From: an uncultured Rhodospirillaceae bacterium
GTDB lineage: Bacteria > Pseudomonadota > Alphaproteobacteria > Azospirillales > Azospirillaceae
Assembly: GCA_937927415.1 (NCBI GenBank)
Contig: CALBDS010000053.1
Span: 197,108 to 261,107, forward strand
Direction: 5' to 3'
Length of the DNA stretch: 64,000 nucleotides
Program-made: the position numbers and the translations under genes
The notes under the pieces: generated by a model
What the model saw: only the letters and a program-made list of their open reading frames with translations
The model's database searches: none
What the model was told of the DNA's origin: nothing
Part shown: piece after piece, positions 29,034 through 37,694 of the stretch
How positions within the stretch are numbered: position 1 is the stretch's first letter
Layout of the letters: each line of letters opens with the position of its first letter

Positions 29034-30026
29034 ATGACGATTCTTCAGGTGGGTTCATCGGGGGATGAGGTAACTCAGGTTCAGCGATTTCTCGCCGATT
29101 CTTCCGGGAAATTCTACACGGGGACCATCGACGGTGTGTTCGGGAATGGCACCAAGGCCGCGGTGATGGCCTATCAATCCTCGGTTGGGCTGACCGCCGA
29201 CGGCATCGTGGGGCCGCAGACGTGGGATGCCATGTTCCCGCCGTCCGGGGGGACGACCGCGGCCCCGGCGGCTGCGGCGGCGCCGTCGCCCGCGCTGGCG
29301 GCCCAGCCGCTGGCGTGGCGGTGTCTGGCACTGACCGGCTCCATCGAAACCAGCCTGCCGGTGCCGGGGTGCTTCAGCGGCCTGTCGGGCAATTTCGACG
29401 GGCAGGGCATCAGCTTCGGCGCCATCCAGTGGGCGCTGGGCCAGGGCAGCCTGCAGCCGCTGTTCCAGGACATGTGCTCCCAGCACGGCGACGTGGTGGA
29501 CACGGTGTTCGGCAGCAACGCCGCCACCTTCCGCCAGGTGTTCACCCAGTCCGACCGCACGGCGCAAATGGCGTGGGCGACCGGCATCCAGCAGAACAAT
29601 CAGGTTCAGGACCCCTGGAAAAGCCAGTTGAAGGCGCTGGGCGCCACCCCGGAATGCCAAGCCTTGCAGGTGACGATGGCGCAGGCGCGCTACAATTCCG
29701 GGCTGGCGCTGTGCCGGGAATACGGCGTGGTGTCGGAACGGGCGGCGGCGCTGATGTTCGACATCATGGTGCAGAACGGCAGCATCTCCAGCACCACCAA
29801 GGCCGAGATCGAAAGCGATTTCGCCGCGCTCGGCCCGTCGGCCGACGAAACCGCGAAGCTGGAGGTCATCGCCCGCCGCCGGGCCGCTGCCTGCAATCCG
29901 CAATGGCAGCAGGACGTGCTCAGCCGAAAGATGATGATTGCCCAGGGGCAGGGCACGGTCCACGGGTCCCATTACGATCTGGCGACCCAGTATGCAATCA
30001 CGCTGAACCGCGCCGAGGGGTTGTAA
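29034..30026 (+). CDS. Peptidoglycan-binding protein with GH46/lysozyme-like domain
   Basis: A 330-residue protein. Residues 1-66 form a peptidoglycan-binding type 1 domain (GVFGNGTKAAVMAYQ, then LTADGIVGPQTWDAMFP). An Ala-rich linker leads to a C-terminal domain from about residue 93. There, Glu104 in LTGSIETS and Asp121 in FDGQGISFGAIQWALGQG are spaced and surrounded like the catalytic pair of GH46 chitosanases, a lysozyme-fold family. That relationship is inference from short motifs. No signal peptide is visible, so export may be non-classical or the protein may be delivered by a secretion system. The start follows GGAGGGGCGG. Confidence 0.75.
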   Translation: MTILQVGSSGDEVTQVQRFLADSSGKFYTGTIDGVFGNGTKAAVMAYQSSVGLTADGIVGPQTWDAMFPPSGGTTAAPAAAAAPSPALAAQPLAWRCLALTGSIETSLPVPGCFSGLSGNFDGQGISFGAIQWALGQGSLQPLFQDMCSQHGDVVDTVFGSNAATFRQVFTQSDRTAQMAWATGIQQNNQVQDPWKSQLKALGATPECQALQVTMAQARYNSGLALCREYGVVSERAAALMFDIMVQNGSISSTTKAEIESDFAALGPSADETAKLEVIARRRAAACNPQWQQDVLSRKMMIAQGQGTVHGSHYDLATQYAITLNRAEGL

Positions 30027-30102
30027 ATCGGCCAAAGCCCTTGCCGTCCCTCGGTTGCCGGTTCCATAGTCGCCCGCGGGATCAGGCAATGGGTGATGGA
30101 TC

Positions 30103-30906
30103 GTGGGTTTCGTGCGTGGGTTGGGTGTGGTGCTGATGCTGGCGTTGGCGGCGGCTCTGCTGATGGCGTCCGGTGGAGAGGTGCGGGCCGAGACGGTCCG
30201 CTCCTCCTATCTGGCCGATTGTGAGGCGGCGGAGCGGGGCAACGCCGACGCGGCCTTCCGCATCGCCCGCCGTTTCATGTTCGGCACGGGCGTGGTGCGC
30301 AACCCGCGGGTGGGTACCGCGTGGCTGCGCGCCGCCGCCAGCCGCGGGCACAAGGAGGCGCGGCGGCTGGTCACCTACATTCCCGGCCAGATGGGGCACG
30401 TCCGCCCCTGGTGCCGTCCGGGGGCGGAGCCGCCGCGCGGCCTGTCCGCCCCGCCGGAAGAGGTGGCGAAGCTGGTGAAGACCCTGGCCCCCACCTATGG
30501 GCTTGACCCCCAGCTCGTGCTGGCGGTGATCCGGGTGGAAAGCGCGTTCCGCACCGACGCCGTGTCGCCCAAGGACGCCGCCGGGCTGATGCAGCTCATC
30601 CCCGAAACCGCCGAGCGGTTCGCCGTGCGCAACGTCTTCAGCCCCGAGGACAACATCCGCGGCGGCATGAAATACCTGCGCTGGCTGCTGGCCTATTTCC
30701 GCGGCGACGTCACGCTGGCGCTGGCCGGGTACAACGCGGGCGAAGGGGCGGTGGACCGTTACCAGGGGGTGCCGCCCTATGACGAAACGCAATCCTATGT
30801 CCGGCTGATCCGCCGGCTTTACCCGCAGACGCTCCACCCCTACGATCCGTCGGTGACCGGCCCCAGCCCCCGCTTCCCCGCCCAGACCGCGGAAGCGGGG
30901 CGCTGA
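30103..30906 (+). CDS. Lytic transglycosylase with SEL1-type repeats and SLT domain
   Basis: A 267-residue exported protein: signal peptide (about 1-29, cleaved after VRA), one or two SEL1-like helical repeats (about 35-95), then an SLT domain with catalytic Glu146 in RVESAFR, GLMQLIPETAERF and GYNAGEGAVDRYQG. It cleaves peptidoglycan glycan strands. The start is GTG at 30103; an internal ATG at 30136 would shorten the signal peptide. It is followed after 27 bp by the hydrolase gene on the same strand. Confidence 0.9.
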   Translation: MGFVRGLGVVLMLALAAALLMASGGEVRAETVRSSYLADCEAAERGNADAAFRIARRFMFGTGVVRNPRVGTAWLRAAASRGHKEARRLVTYIPGQMGHVRPWCRPGAEPPRGLSAPPEEVAKLVKTLAPTYGLDPQLVLAVIRVESAFRTDAVSPKDAAGLMQLIPETAERFAVRNVFSPEDNIRGGMKYLRWLLAYFRGDVTLALAGYNAGEGAVDRYQGVPPYDETQSYVRLIRRLYPQTLHPYDPSVTGPSPRFPAQTAEAGR

Positions 30907-30933
30907 CGGGAAACAAAGGGAGCGCGCCCGCCC

Positions 30934-31782
30934 ATGACCATGACCCAGCACAGTGTCGCCTGCCTCAGCCCCGCGGGGTTCCACCGCATGGCCTATACCC
31001 GCTGGGGGCGGGAGGGGGCGGAGCGCACGGTGGTCTGCGTTCACGGGCTGACCCGCAACGGGCGGGATTTCGACCATCTGGCCCTGGGCCTGACCGGCAG
31101 TCACCGGGTCGTCTGCCCCGACGTGGTGGGGCGGGGGCGCAGCGGCTGGCTGACCGATCCGGCGCTGTACAGTTACCCGCAGTATCTGGCCGACATGGCG
31201 GTGCTGCTGGCCCGGCTGGATGTGGAATCGGTGGATTGGGTCGGCACCTCCATGGGTGGGCTGATCGGTATGATGCTGGCGGCCCAGCCGGGCAGCCCCA
31301 TCCGCCGGCTGGTGGTCAACGACGTCGGCCCCTTCGTCGCGCAGGAGGGGTTGGAACGCATCGCCGATTACGTGGCGAAGGAGCCGGTGTTCGAGGACAT
31401 CGCCGCGGTGGATGCCTATCTGCGCTTTGTGTTGATGGGGTTCGGGCCGATGACGGACCGGCAATGGCGGCACATGGCGGAAACCAGCGCGCGGCGGCTG
31501 CCGGACGGGCGCTTCGGCCTGGCCTATGATCCCGGCATCGCCACGGTGTTCAAAGCCCGGCCCATCGGCCCGGTGGACCTGTGGCCCCTGTGGGACCGCA
31601 TCACCTGCCCGGTGCTGGTGATCCGCGGCGGACGCTCCGACATTCTGCGTCCGGAAACGGCGCAGGAAATGACCGAACGGGGGCCGAAGGCCCGGCTGGT
31701 CACCATCCCCAACGTCGGCCACGCCCCCGCCCTGATGGACGAGGAACAGATCGCCGTCGTCCGCGCTTTCCTTGCCGATTGA
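30934..31782 (+). CDS. Alpha/beta fold hydrolase
   Basis: A 282-residue alpha/beta hydrolase. The oxyanion segment VCVHGLTRNGRDFDHLA, the nucleophile elbow GTSMGG (Ser about residue 106), the acid in the RGGRSDIL region and the late histidine in PNVGHAP make a complete catalytic triad. The family spans esterases, haloperoxidases and C-C hydrolases, and substrate cannot be assigned. It lies between the transglycosylase and rsmA on the same strand, 38 bp before rsmA. Confidence 0.9.
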   Translation: MTMTQHSVACLSPAGFHRMAYTRWGREGAERTVVCVHGLTRNGRDFDHLALGLTGSHRVVCPDVVGRGRSGWLTDPALYSYPQYLADMAVLLARLDVESVDWVGTSMGGLIGMMLAAQPGSPIRRLVVNDVGPFVAQEGLERIADYVAKEPVFEDIAAVDAYLRFVLMGFGPMTDRQWRHMAETSARRLPDGRFGLAYDPGIATVFKARPIGPVDLWPLWDRITCPVLVIRGGRSDILRPETAQEMTERGPKARLVTIPNVGHAPALMDEEQIAVVRAFLAD

Positions 31783-31820
31783 GGTGACGGAACGGGGGTG
31801 TCAGGCTATAACCCGGTTCC

Positions 31821-32681
31821 ATGACCGCTGACACGCCCGACACCCCGCCCGCCTTCGATCCCTTCGCCCTGCCGCCGCTGCGGGAGGTCATTGCGCGCCA
31901 TGACCTGGGCGCGCGCAAGGCGCTGGGGCAGAACTTCCTGCTCGACCTCAACCTGACGGGGCGCATCGTCCGCGGGGCGGCCATCGCCCCCGGCACCTCG
32001 GTGGTGGAGGTGGGGCCGGGGCCGGGCGGGCTGACCCGCGCCATCCTGGCATCCCCCGCCGCCCGTCTGGTGGCGGTCGAACGCGACACCCGCTTCATCG
32101 AGGCGCTGGGCGACGTGGTGGAAGCCGCCGCCGGCCGGTTGACCATCGTCGAGGCCGATGCCCTGACCGTGGACCCGGTGGATCTGGTGCCGGCCCCCCG
32201 CGCCATCGTCGCCAACCTGCCGTACAACGTGGCGACCCCGCTGCTGATCGGCTGGCTGAAGCGGATCGAGGACTACGCCAGCCTGACGCTGATGTTCCAG
32301 AAGGAGGTGGCCGACCGGCTGCTGGCCCGGCCGGGCAGCAAGAGTTACGGCCGGCTGTCGGTCATCACCAACTGGCGGGCGGAGGTGCAGCCGCTGCTGA
32401 CCCTGCCGCCGCAGGCCTTCACCCCGCCGCCCAAGGTGGAATCCACCGTCGTCCGCCTGACCCCCCGCGCCAACCCCGAACCGGCGGACTGGCGCACCAT
32501 GGAGGCGGTGACCGCCGCCGCCTTCGGCCAGCGGCGCAAGATGCTGCGCCAGAGCCTGAAGTCCCTGGGCAACGCCGAAGCCCTGCTGGCCGCCGCCGGC
32601 ATCCCCCCCACCGCGCGGGCGGAAGAGGTGGATGTGGCCGGTTTCGCAGCCCTGGCCCGCGCCGTCCACGGGGGCGTGTGA
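31821..32681 (+). CDS. rsmA: 16S rRNA (adenine(1518)-N6/adenine(1519)-N6)-dimethyltransferase
   Basis: KsgA/RsmA dimethylates A1518 and A1519 in the 3' hairpin of 16S rRNA during late 30S assembly. The 286-residue protein has ALGQNFLLDLNLTGRIVR, the SAM motif VVEVGPGPGGLTRAIL and catalytic motif IVANLPYNVATPLL, all diagnostic. In many alphaproteobacteria it sits next to pdxA and surA; here neither is present. Confidence 0.97.
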   Translation: MTADTPDTPPAFDPFALPPLREVIARHDLGARKALGQNFLLDLNLTGRIVRGAAIAPGTSVVEVGPGPGGLTRAILASPAARLVAVERDTRFIEALGDVVEAAAGRLTIVEADALTVDPVDLVPAPRAIVANLPYNVATPLLIGWLKRIEDYASLTLMFQKEVADRLLARPGSKSYGRLSVITNWRAEVQPLLTLPPQAFTPPPKVESTVVRLTPRANPEPADWRTMEAVTAAAFGQRRKMLRQSLKSLGNAEALLAAAGIPPTARAEEVDVAGFAALARAVHGGV

Positions 32682-32717
32682 GCGTTTTTTCGCGGTGGAT
32701 TCTGCCTTACCTGAGAT

Positions 32718-32776
32718 AAATAAAGGATATTCTGTTGGGATCGTAATCATCGCAACAGAATAAAATGCCTTTATTT
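32718..32776. repeat. AT-rich interrupted inverted repeat
   Basis: AAATAAAGG (32718-32726) pairs with CCTTTATTT (32768-32776) and TATTCTGTTG (32728-32737) with CAACAGAATA (32753-32762), giving a 19-bp stem with a small bulge and a 15-base loop. It is strikingly AT-rich for this genome. It lies between rsmA and the FliL-like gene; the lack of a T-run and the size argue against a simple terminator. Confidence 0.7.
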
Positions 32777-32833
32777 GACGGATCCCCATAAACAGCCTAC
32801 CCTCATGAAGAGGGGCTGCCGGGCTGCGAGGGG

Positions 32834-33514
32834 ATGATGAAAGCCGCAATTCTTCTCGTCGGGGCGCCGCCGGAGCCGGATATCGCCGGCCCGCCGTCGG
32901 ATTCCACCCCTCTGCCGCCGTCTCCTGCGCCGTTCACAGCACCGGCGGCGGAGGTGCCGGCCCCGGATCAGGCCCCGCCGGCCCCGGTCCAGCCGATCCC
33001 CCTGCGCACCGTGCCGCCGCGCCCGGTGGCCGCCCGCCGGTGGGACGAGCCGGAACCGGCGCCGGTTCCGCCGCCGGAACGCTCCCCCATACGGCTGATC
33101 CTGATTCTGATCGGGGCGCTGGTGTGTCTGGCGGGGTTGGGCTGGGGAACGGCCACGGTGTTCGGCATCGGCCCCGTCAAACCGTCCCGCGGCATCAGCG
33201 AAGCCGCCGCCGGCCACATCTATGTGAAAATGCCGGCCATGGAATTCGCCATGCCCGACGGCCTGCGGTTCCGGCAATTGCGGGTGCGGCTGGTTCTGGA
33301 AATGCCGGGGGATGTGGACCGCGACATCATCGCATCCTACGTGCCGCGCATCGCCAACACCGTTTCCACGCGCATGGCCGATGTGGCCGCCGCCGACCTG
33401 AACGGGGCGGAAGGGGTGCAGGTGGTCAAGAGCGTGGTCGCCCACGCCGCCAACCGCGAACTGCGCCCCTTGCGGGTGCGCAAGGTGCTGGTGCAGGAAA
33501 TGCTGCTGCGCTGA
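32834..33514 (+). CDS. FliL-like single-pass membrane protein
   Basis: A 226-residue protein with a long Pro-rich cytoplasmic N terminus (1-80), one membrane helix (PIRLILILIGALVCLAGLGW, about 85-104) and a periplasmic domain. That domain (LRFRQLRVRLVLEM followed by IASYVPRIANTVSTRM and ending VRKVLVQEMLLR) resembles FliL, the stator-associated flagellar protein. Similarity is modest and the N terminus is much longer than in FliL, so the assignment is tentative. No other flagellar gene adjoins it; motB lies 8 kb away. Confidence 0.6.
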   Translation: MMKAAILLVGAPPEPDIAGPPSDSTPLPPSPAPFTAPAAEVPAPDQAPPAPVQPIPLRTVPPRPVAARRWDEPEPAPVPPPERSPIRLILILIGALVCLAGLGWGTATVFGIGPVKPSRGISEAAAGHIYVKMPAMEFAMPDGLRFRQLRVRLVLEMPGDVDRDIIASYVPRIANTVSTRMADVAAADLNGAEGVQVVKSVVAHAANRELRPLRVRKVLVQEMLLR

Positions 33515-33528
33515 GGCGCCCCCCTTGC

Positions 33529-33541
33529 GGGGGGGGGGGGG
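33529..33541. repeat. Homopolymeric G tract of 13
   Basis: Thirteen consecutive G residues lie in the 34-bp gap between the stop codons of the FliL-like gene and the convergent deacetylase gene, after a C6 run with which they can pair as a hairpin. Confidence 0.9.
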
Positions 33542-33548
33542 CTTCGGC

Positions 33549-34328
33549 TCAGGGCTTTTGCGCCACGGTGGTCTGGCGGGTCATCAGGCTTTTCCATTCC
33601 GCCAGGGTGACGAAGCGGTAGCCGGCCGCCTGGGCGCGCGTGATGATGCCGGGCAGGGCGGTCACGGTGTTGGCGTGGTTGGAATGCATCAGCACCACCG
33701 CACCGGGGGTCAACTGATTGACCACCCGTTCTTCCAGCACTTCGGGCGGACGGTCGCGGTAATCCTGCGAATCCACGGTCCACAGCACCACGTCCATGCC
33801 GGCGGCGCGGGCCAGCGGGCCGGTCTTTTCATCATACGAGCCGTAGGGCGGGCGGAACCACTGGGCGGTGATCCCTTCGCGGGCCAGAACCCTGGCGGTC
33901 CGGGCCATTTCCTGGGCCTGTTCGGGCGCGGTCTGGGTAATCAGCCGGGTGTGGTCCCAGGTGTGGTTGCCGATTTCGTGCCCGGCATCGGAAATGGCCT
34001 TCAACAGCGCCGGATAGCGGTGGGCGTTGCGGCCGATGACGAAGAAGGTCGCCGGAACCTTGTGTTCGGCCAGCACCGCCAGCAGGGCCGGGTCGTTGTG
34101 GATGTCCGGCCCGTCGTCGAAGGTGAGCGCGATCACCGGCTCCACCGATTCCGGCGGAACCAGGGTGACCGCCGCACCGGGAAGAAGGTGTTCGGCGCGA
34201 TAGTCGGCGCGGCCATGGCTGGCGGCGTAGCTCATCTCTCCGGCCCGCACGCCGGGCAGAACGGCGACGACGGCGGCGGCAGCGGCAGCCAGACGGATGA
34301 CGCGGTGGCCATGGGTGCGGGCGGTCAT
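33549..34328 (-). CDS. Polysaccharide deacetylase family protein
   Basis: A 259-residue exported NodB-homology enzyme. It has a signal peptide (about 1-29), the metal-binding aspartates in IALTFDDGPD, the histidines in HEIGNHTWDHT, the catalytic RPPYGSYDE block and the late VVLMHSN. It removes acetyl groups from an N-acetylated sugar polymer such as peptidoglycan or an exopolysaccharide. It overlaps the upstream GNAT gene by 4 bp (ATGA), so the two are translationally coupled. The frame stays open far upstream into the GNAT gene region, but this ATG is the first that gives a signal peptide. Confidence 0.93.
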   Translation of the reverse strand: MTARTHGHRVIRLAAAAAAVVAVLPGVRAGEMSYAASHGRADYRAEHLLPGAAVTLVPPESVEPVIALTFDDGPDIHNDPALLAVLAEHKVPATFFVIGRNAHRYPALLKAISDAGHEIGNHTWDHTRLITQTAPEQAQEMARTARVLAREGITAQWFRPPYGSYDEKTGPLARAAGMDVVLWTVDSQDYRDRPPEVLEERVVNQLTPGAVVLMHSNHANTVTALPGIITRAQAAGYRFVTLAEWKSLMTRQTTVAQKP

Positions 34329-34855
34329 AGGGTCTTTCCAAGGAAAAGCAGTGGTCCCCGTTCCACCGCATGGGTGAAGCCGGCGCGGGTGTAAAAGGCG
34401 GCGTTGCGGGCGCCCGTCCCGGTGACCACATGCACCCCCGCCCGGCCATCGGCCCGGCAGTCGGCGGCAAAGGCGTCGATCAGCCGCCGCCCCAGCCCCC
34501 GGCCGCGGAAGGCGGGGGCCAGATTGATGTGCAGGTGGGCGGGAAAGGCGGGAAACAGGTCGGCGAACACCCCGTAGTGCGGGATCACCCGCCCCGGCCC
34601 GTCCACGGCGGCGCTGTCGCGGCAGCCGGTGAGGTATCCGGCATAGCCGCCCCCGCCGTCGGGCAGGAACCACACGTCCCGCGGGGCGTGGTCGAGATAC
34701 CAGCCGGTCCAGGTGGCGAAGAAGCGGTCGCGGGCCGCGTCGTCGTCGAACGCGGTCCGGGTGGTGGACTGGAAGAAGATGGCACGCAACGCCGCCCGCG
34801 CCCCGGCGGGGTCGGTCAGATCGGTCAGACGGACGGGCAGCAGCGCCGGAGCCAT
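34325..34855 (-). CDS. GNAT family N-acetyltransferase
   Basis: A 176-residue acetyltransferase with the acetyl-CoA motif A LAPAFRGRGLGRRLIDAF (about 112-129) and a motif B region ending FYTRAGFTHAV. It overlaps the deacetylase by 4 bp. Pairing an acetyltransferase with a deacetylase is suggestive, but the substrate is unknown. It sits 12 bp downstream of mltA, so mltA, this gene and the deacetylase probably form one cell-envelope operon. Confidence 0.88.
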   Translation of the reverse strand: MAPALLPVRLTDLTDPAGARAALRAIFFQSTTRTAFDDDAARDRFFATWTGWYLDHAPRDVWFLPDGGGGYAGYLTGCRDSAAVDGPGRVIPHYGVFADLFPAFPAHLHINLAPAFRGRGLGRRLIDAFAADCRADGRAGVHVVTGTGARNAAFYTRAGFTHAVERGPLLFLGKTL

Positions 34856-34867
34856 GGACGCATCCGC

Positions 34868-36019
34868 TTATTGCGTGCGGGCGGCGGCGTAGATGGGGGC
34901 GATGCTGCGCGGCACCAGCATGGTGTAACGGCCGCGCGCCTTCATCACCCCGGCTCCCTCCTCCGCACCGGGGCCGTGGCCCCAGAACAGATCGCCGCGC
35001 ACCGCCCCGCGGATGGCCCCGCCGGTATCCTGCGCCACCACCAGCCGTTTCAACTGGCCGCCGGTCACCGGCACGTTGCGCGCCTCCAGCCACAAAGGCA
35101 CGCCCAGCGGCACGAAGCTGGGGTCCACCGCCAGGCTGCGGCCCGCCGTCAGCTCCATGTTGCGCGCCCCGCGCGCGCCGCCGTCCTTGCGGATGTTGAA
35201 GAAGACATAGGAGGGGTTGAGGTTCATCAGCGCCTGACGCTGGTCCGGGTGGTCGGTCATCCAGGCGCGGATCACCTGCAGCGACATCTGCTCGGGCGTC
35301 GCCACCCCCATGTCGATCAGGCGGCGGCCGACGGGGACATAGGCGTGGCCGTTCTTGCCGGCATAGCCCACGCCGACGACGCTGCCGTCCTCCATCACCA
35401 CCCGGCCCGATCCCTGGATTTCCAGGAAGAAGGCGGCGATGGGATCATCCACCCACATCAATTCCAGCCCCCGGCCAGCCAGGGCGCCGCGGGCGATGGC
35501 GGCGCGGTCGGGATAGCCGTTCTTGGGCTTGGGCGGCAGGCGGTAGAGCGGGGTGTTGTAGCGTGCGCTGCGCGTCCAGCTTCCGTGAAGCTCGGTTTCG
35601 TAATAGCCGGTGAACAGCCCCTCTTCCCCCGGCGACAGGGTGACGGGCTGGAAATGGGTTTCGAAGAACAGACGCGCGGCTTCCACGTCGCTGGCCGGGA
35701 TCAGCCGGGCGCGGTCGCACAGGGGGCGCCAGTCGGCCACCCGCCCGGCGGCGGGGCTGCTGCCGATCGGCTTGTCCGGCGATTGCGAACGCACCCAGGC
35801 ACAGGTGTTCTGGAACGCGGCCATGGCCTCGCCGTGGTGATCCTCGCCCCAGCCGGTCAGCACGCGGAAATCGGGGAAGATCTTGTCCATCGGCACCGGC
35901 CCGCCGGGCCGCCCGGTGGTCAAGGCCCCCGCCCCGGTGGGCAGCGAGGGAGAGGAGGCGCACGACGCCAGCAGCAACGCCGCCGCAACGCCTGCCAGAA
36001 AACCGCGAATGCCGGCCAT
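34868..36019 (-). CDS. mltA: Membrane-bound lytic murein transglycosylase A
   Basis: MltA is an outer-membrane lipoprotein that cleaves peptidoglycan glycan strands. The 383-residue protein starts with a lipoprotein signal with lipobox LLASC (Cys about residue 20). The MltA domain has FTGYYETELHGS and the C-terminal 3D domain has VAQDTGGAIRGAVRGDLF, including the catalytic aspartate. The ATG at 36019 fits the signal peptide best; an ATG five codons earlier is possible. It is the first gene of a likely three-gene operon with the GNAT and the deacetylase. Confidence 0.94.
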   Translation of the reverse strand: MAGIRGFLAGVAAALLLASCASSPSLPTGAGALTTGRPGGPVPMDKIFPDFRVLTGWGEDHHGEAMAAFQNTCAWVRSQSPDKPIGSSPAAGRVADWRPLCDRARLIPASDVEAARLFFETHFQPVTLSPGEEGLFTGYYETELHGSWTRSARYNTPLYRLPPKPKNGYPDRAAIARGALAGRGLELMWVDDPIAAFFLEIQGSGRVVMEDGSVVGVGYAGKNGHAYVPVGRRLIDMGVATPEQMSLQVIRAWMTDHPDQRQALMNLNPSYVFFNIRKDGGARGARNMELTAGRSLAVDPSFVPLGVPLWLEARNVPVTGGQLKRLVVAQDTGGAIRGAVRGDLFWGHGPGAEEGAGVMKARGRYTMLVPRSIAPIYAAARTQ

Positions 36020-36262
36020 GGTCCCAACCCCCATCTGCCCGAAAACCGTGTCCTGTCGGTTGAAAGGATCCCCTGATCTTTAGGCTTGCCACCATCGGAA
36101 GGTCAACGGCATCCCGCAAGAAGGGGGAAGGGTGTGGCCTTCCTGCCGCGGGGCATGGGGGCGGGACGGTCATGCGGTGGATGACAGCGGCGGCGAAACG
36201 CGCTATCCAACCCGGTTCCGGGGGGTCGCCCCCTTTTCCGCTCTTTTCAAGGTTCCCGTGCC

Positions 36263-37609
36263 ATGACACCCGCCGCACGCCTTCAGGCGGTCATCGATCT
36301 GTTGACCGAGATCGACGCCACCCCACGCCCCGCGGATGCGGTGATGAGCGCCTATTTCCGTGCCCGCCGCTACATCGGGTCCAAGGACCGCACGGCGGTG
36401 GCGGAAACCACCTATGCCATCCTGCGCCGCCACGCGCGGCTGTCCTGGTGGCTGGAGAAGGAAGGGCACCCCAGCACCCCGCGCGCCCGCGTCATCGCCA
36501 ACGCCGTGCTGGGCGACCAGCGCCCCGCCGGGGCCATCGCCAAGCTGTTCACCGGCGACCGCTTCGACCCCGCCCCGCTGACGCGGGAGGAAAGCGTGCT
36601 GCTGGGTGCGCTGGAAACCCACACGCTGGACCATCCGGCCATGCCGGAAGCGGTGCGGGTGGAATGCCCGGCGTGGGCGGAAGCGCCGATGCGCGCCGCA
36701 CTGGGCAACCGCTTCGCGGTGGAAATGGCGGCCTTGCTGGATGCGGCACCCTTGGATCTGCGCGTCAACGCGGTCAAGGCCAACCGTGACAAGGCGGTGG
36801 CCGCCCTGGCCAAGGCCGGCATCATCGCCACGCCCACCCAATGGTCGCCGCTGGGCCTGCGCGTGCAGGGCCGCCCGCCGCTGGGGCAGGTGGATGCCTT
36901 CAAGAACGGTCTGGTGGAGATCCAGGACGAAGGCTCGCAGCTTGTCGCCTTTGCGGTCGCTCCGAAGCCGGGGGATCAGGTGGTGGATTTCTGCGCCGGG
37001 GCAGGGGGCAAGACCCTGGCCCTGGCCGCCCTGATGAACAACAAGGGCCGGGTGGTCGCGTGCGACGTGCTGGCCGGGCGGCTGAAGCGGGCGGCGGAGC
37101 GGTTCCGCCGCGCCGGCCTGCACAACATCGAGGCCAAGCCCCTGACCTCCGCCCGCGACCCGTGGGTGAAGCGCCATAAGCGCAAGTTCGACCGCGTGCT
37201 GGTGGACGCGCCCTGCAGCGGCACCGGCACCTGGCGTCGCAACCCGGATTCCCGCTGGCGGGTGCTCGGCCCCGGCCTGGAACAGCTCGTGCCGCTTCAG
37301 GCGGAGATCCTCGACAGCGCGGCGCGGCTGGTAAAGCCCGGCGGGCGGCTGGTCTATGCCACCTGCTCGCTGCTGCCGGAAGAGAATGAAGGGCAGATCG
37401 CCGCCTTCCTCGCCACCCACCCCGACTTCACCGTCAAGCCGGTCGCCGAGGTGTGGGCGGAGGAGCGCGTGGGCGCCACGCCCCCCGCCGATGGTCCTTA
37501 TCTGCGCCTGTCGCCCGGCCGGCATGACACCGACGGGTTCTTCGCCGCCGTGCTCGTGCGGGCGGTGGAGGAAGAGGGTGCCGGGGGGGACGAAGACGCC
37601 GGGGCGTGA
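36263..37609 (+). CDS. RsmB/NOP family RNA cytosine-C5 methyltransferase
   Basis: A 448-residue SAM-dependent RNA m5C methyltransferase. It has an N-terminal NusB-like helical region (1-130), the SAM loop FCAGAGGKTLALAALM and the catalytic cysteine motifs DAPCSGTGTWRR and YATCSLLPEENEGQ. It is probably the RsmB equivalent (C967 of 16S rRNA) but the family also includes RsmF and tRNA enzymes, so no symbol is given. It is divergent from mltA. Confidence 0.93.
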   Translation: MTPAARLQAVIDLLTEIDATPRPADAVMSAYFRARRYIGSKDRTAVAETTYAILRRHARLSWWLEKEGHPSTPRARVIANAVLGDQRPAGAIAKLFTGDRFDPAPLTREESVLLGALETHTLDHPAMPEAVRVECPAWAEAPMRAALGNRFAVEMAALLDAAPLDLRVNAVKANRDKAVAALAKAGIIATPTQWSPLGLRVQGRPPLGQVDAFKNGLVEIQDEGSQLVAFAVAPKPGDQVVDFCAGAGGKTLALAALMNNKGRVVACDVLAGRLKRAAERFRRAGLHNIEAKPLTSARDPWVKRHKRKFDRVLVDAPCSGTGTWRRNPDSRWRVLGPGLEQLVPLQAEILDSAARLVKPGGRLVYATCSLLPEENEGQIAAFLATHPDFTVKPVAEVWAEERVGATPPADGPYLRLSPGRHDTDGFFAAVLVRAVEEEGAGGDEDAGA

Positions 37610-37618
37610 GGAGAGACG

Positions 37619-37637
37619 TCAGGGGCTTTGCCCCTGA
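37619..37637. terminator. Short palindrome between the RNA methyltransferase and hutH
   Basis: TCAGGGGC-TTT-GCCCCTGA forms a perfect 8-bp stem 10 bp after the stop codon. There is no T-run, so it may be a rho-independent-like hairpin or one of the short intergenic palindromes seen elsewhere in this window. Confidence 0.5.
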
Positions 37638-37694
37638 CAACCCCATCCCCATGGATTTTGGGGGCCGGCGGCCCTTGAAACCCGTGGAATGGGT

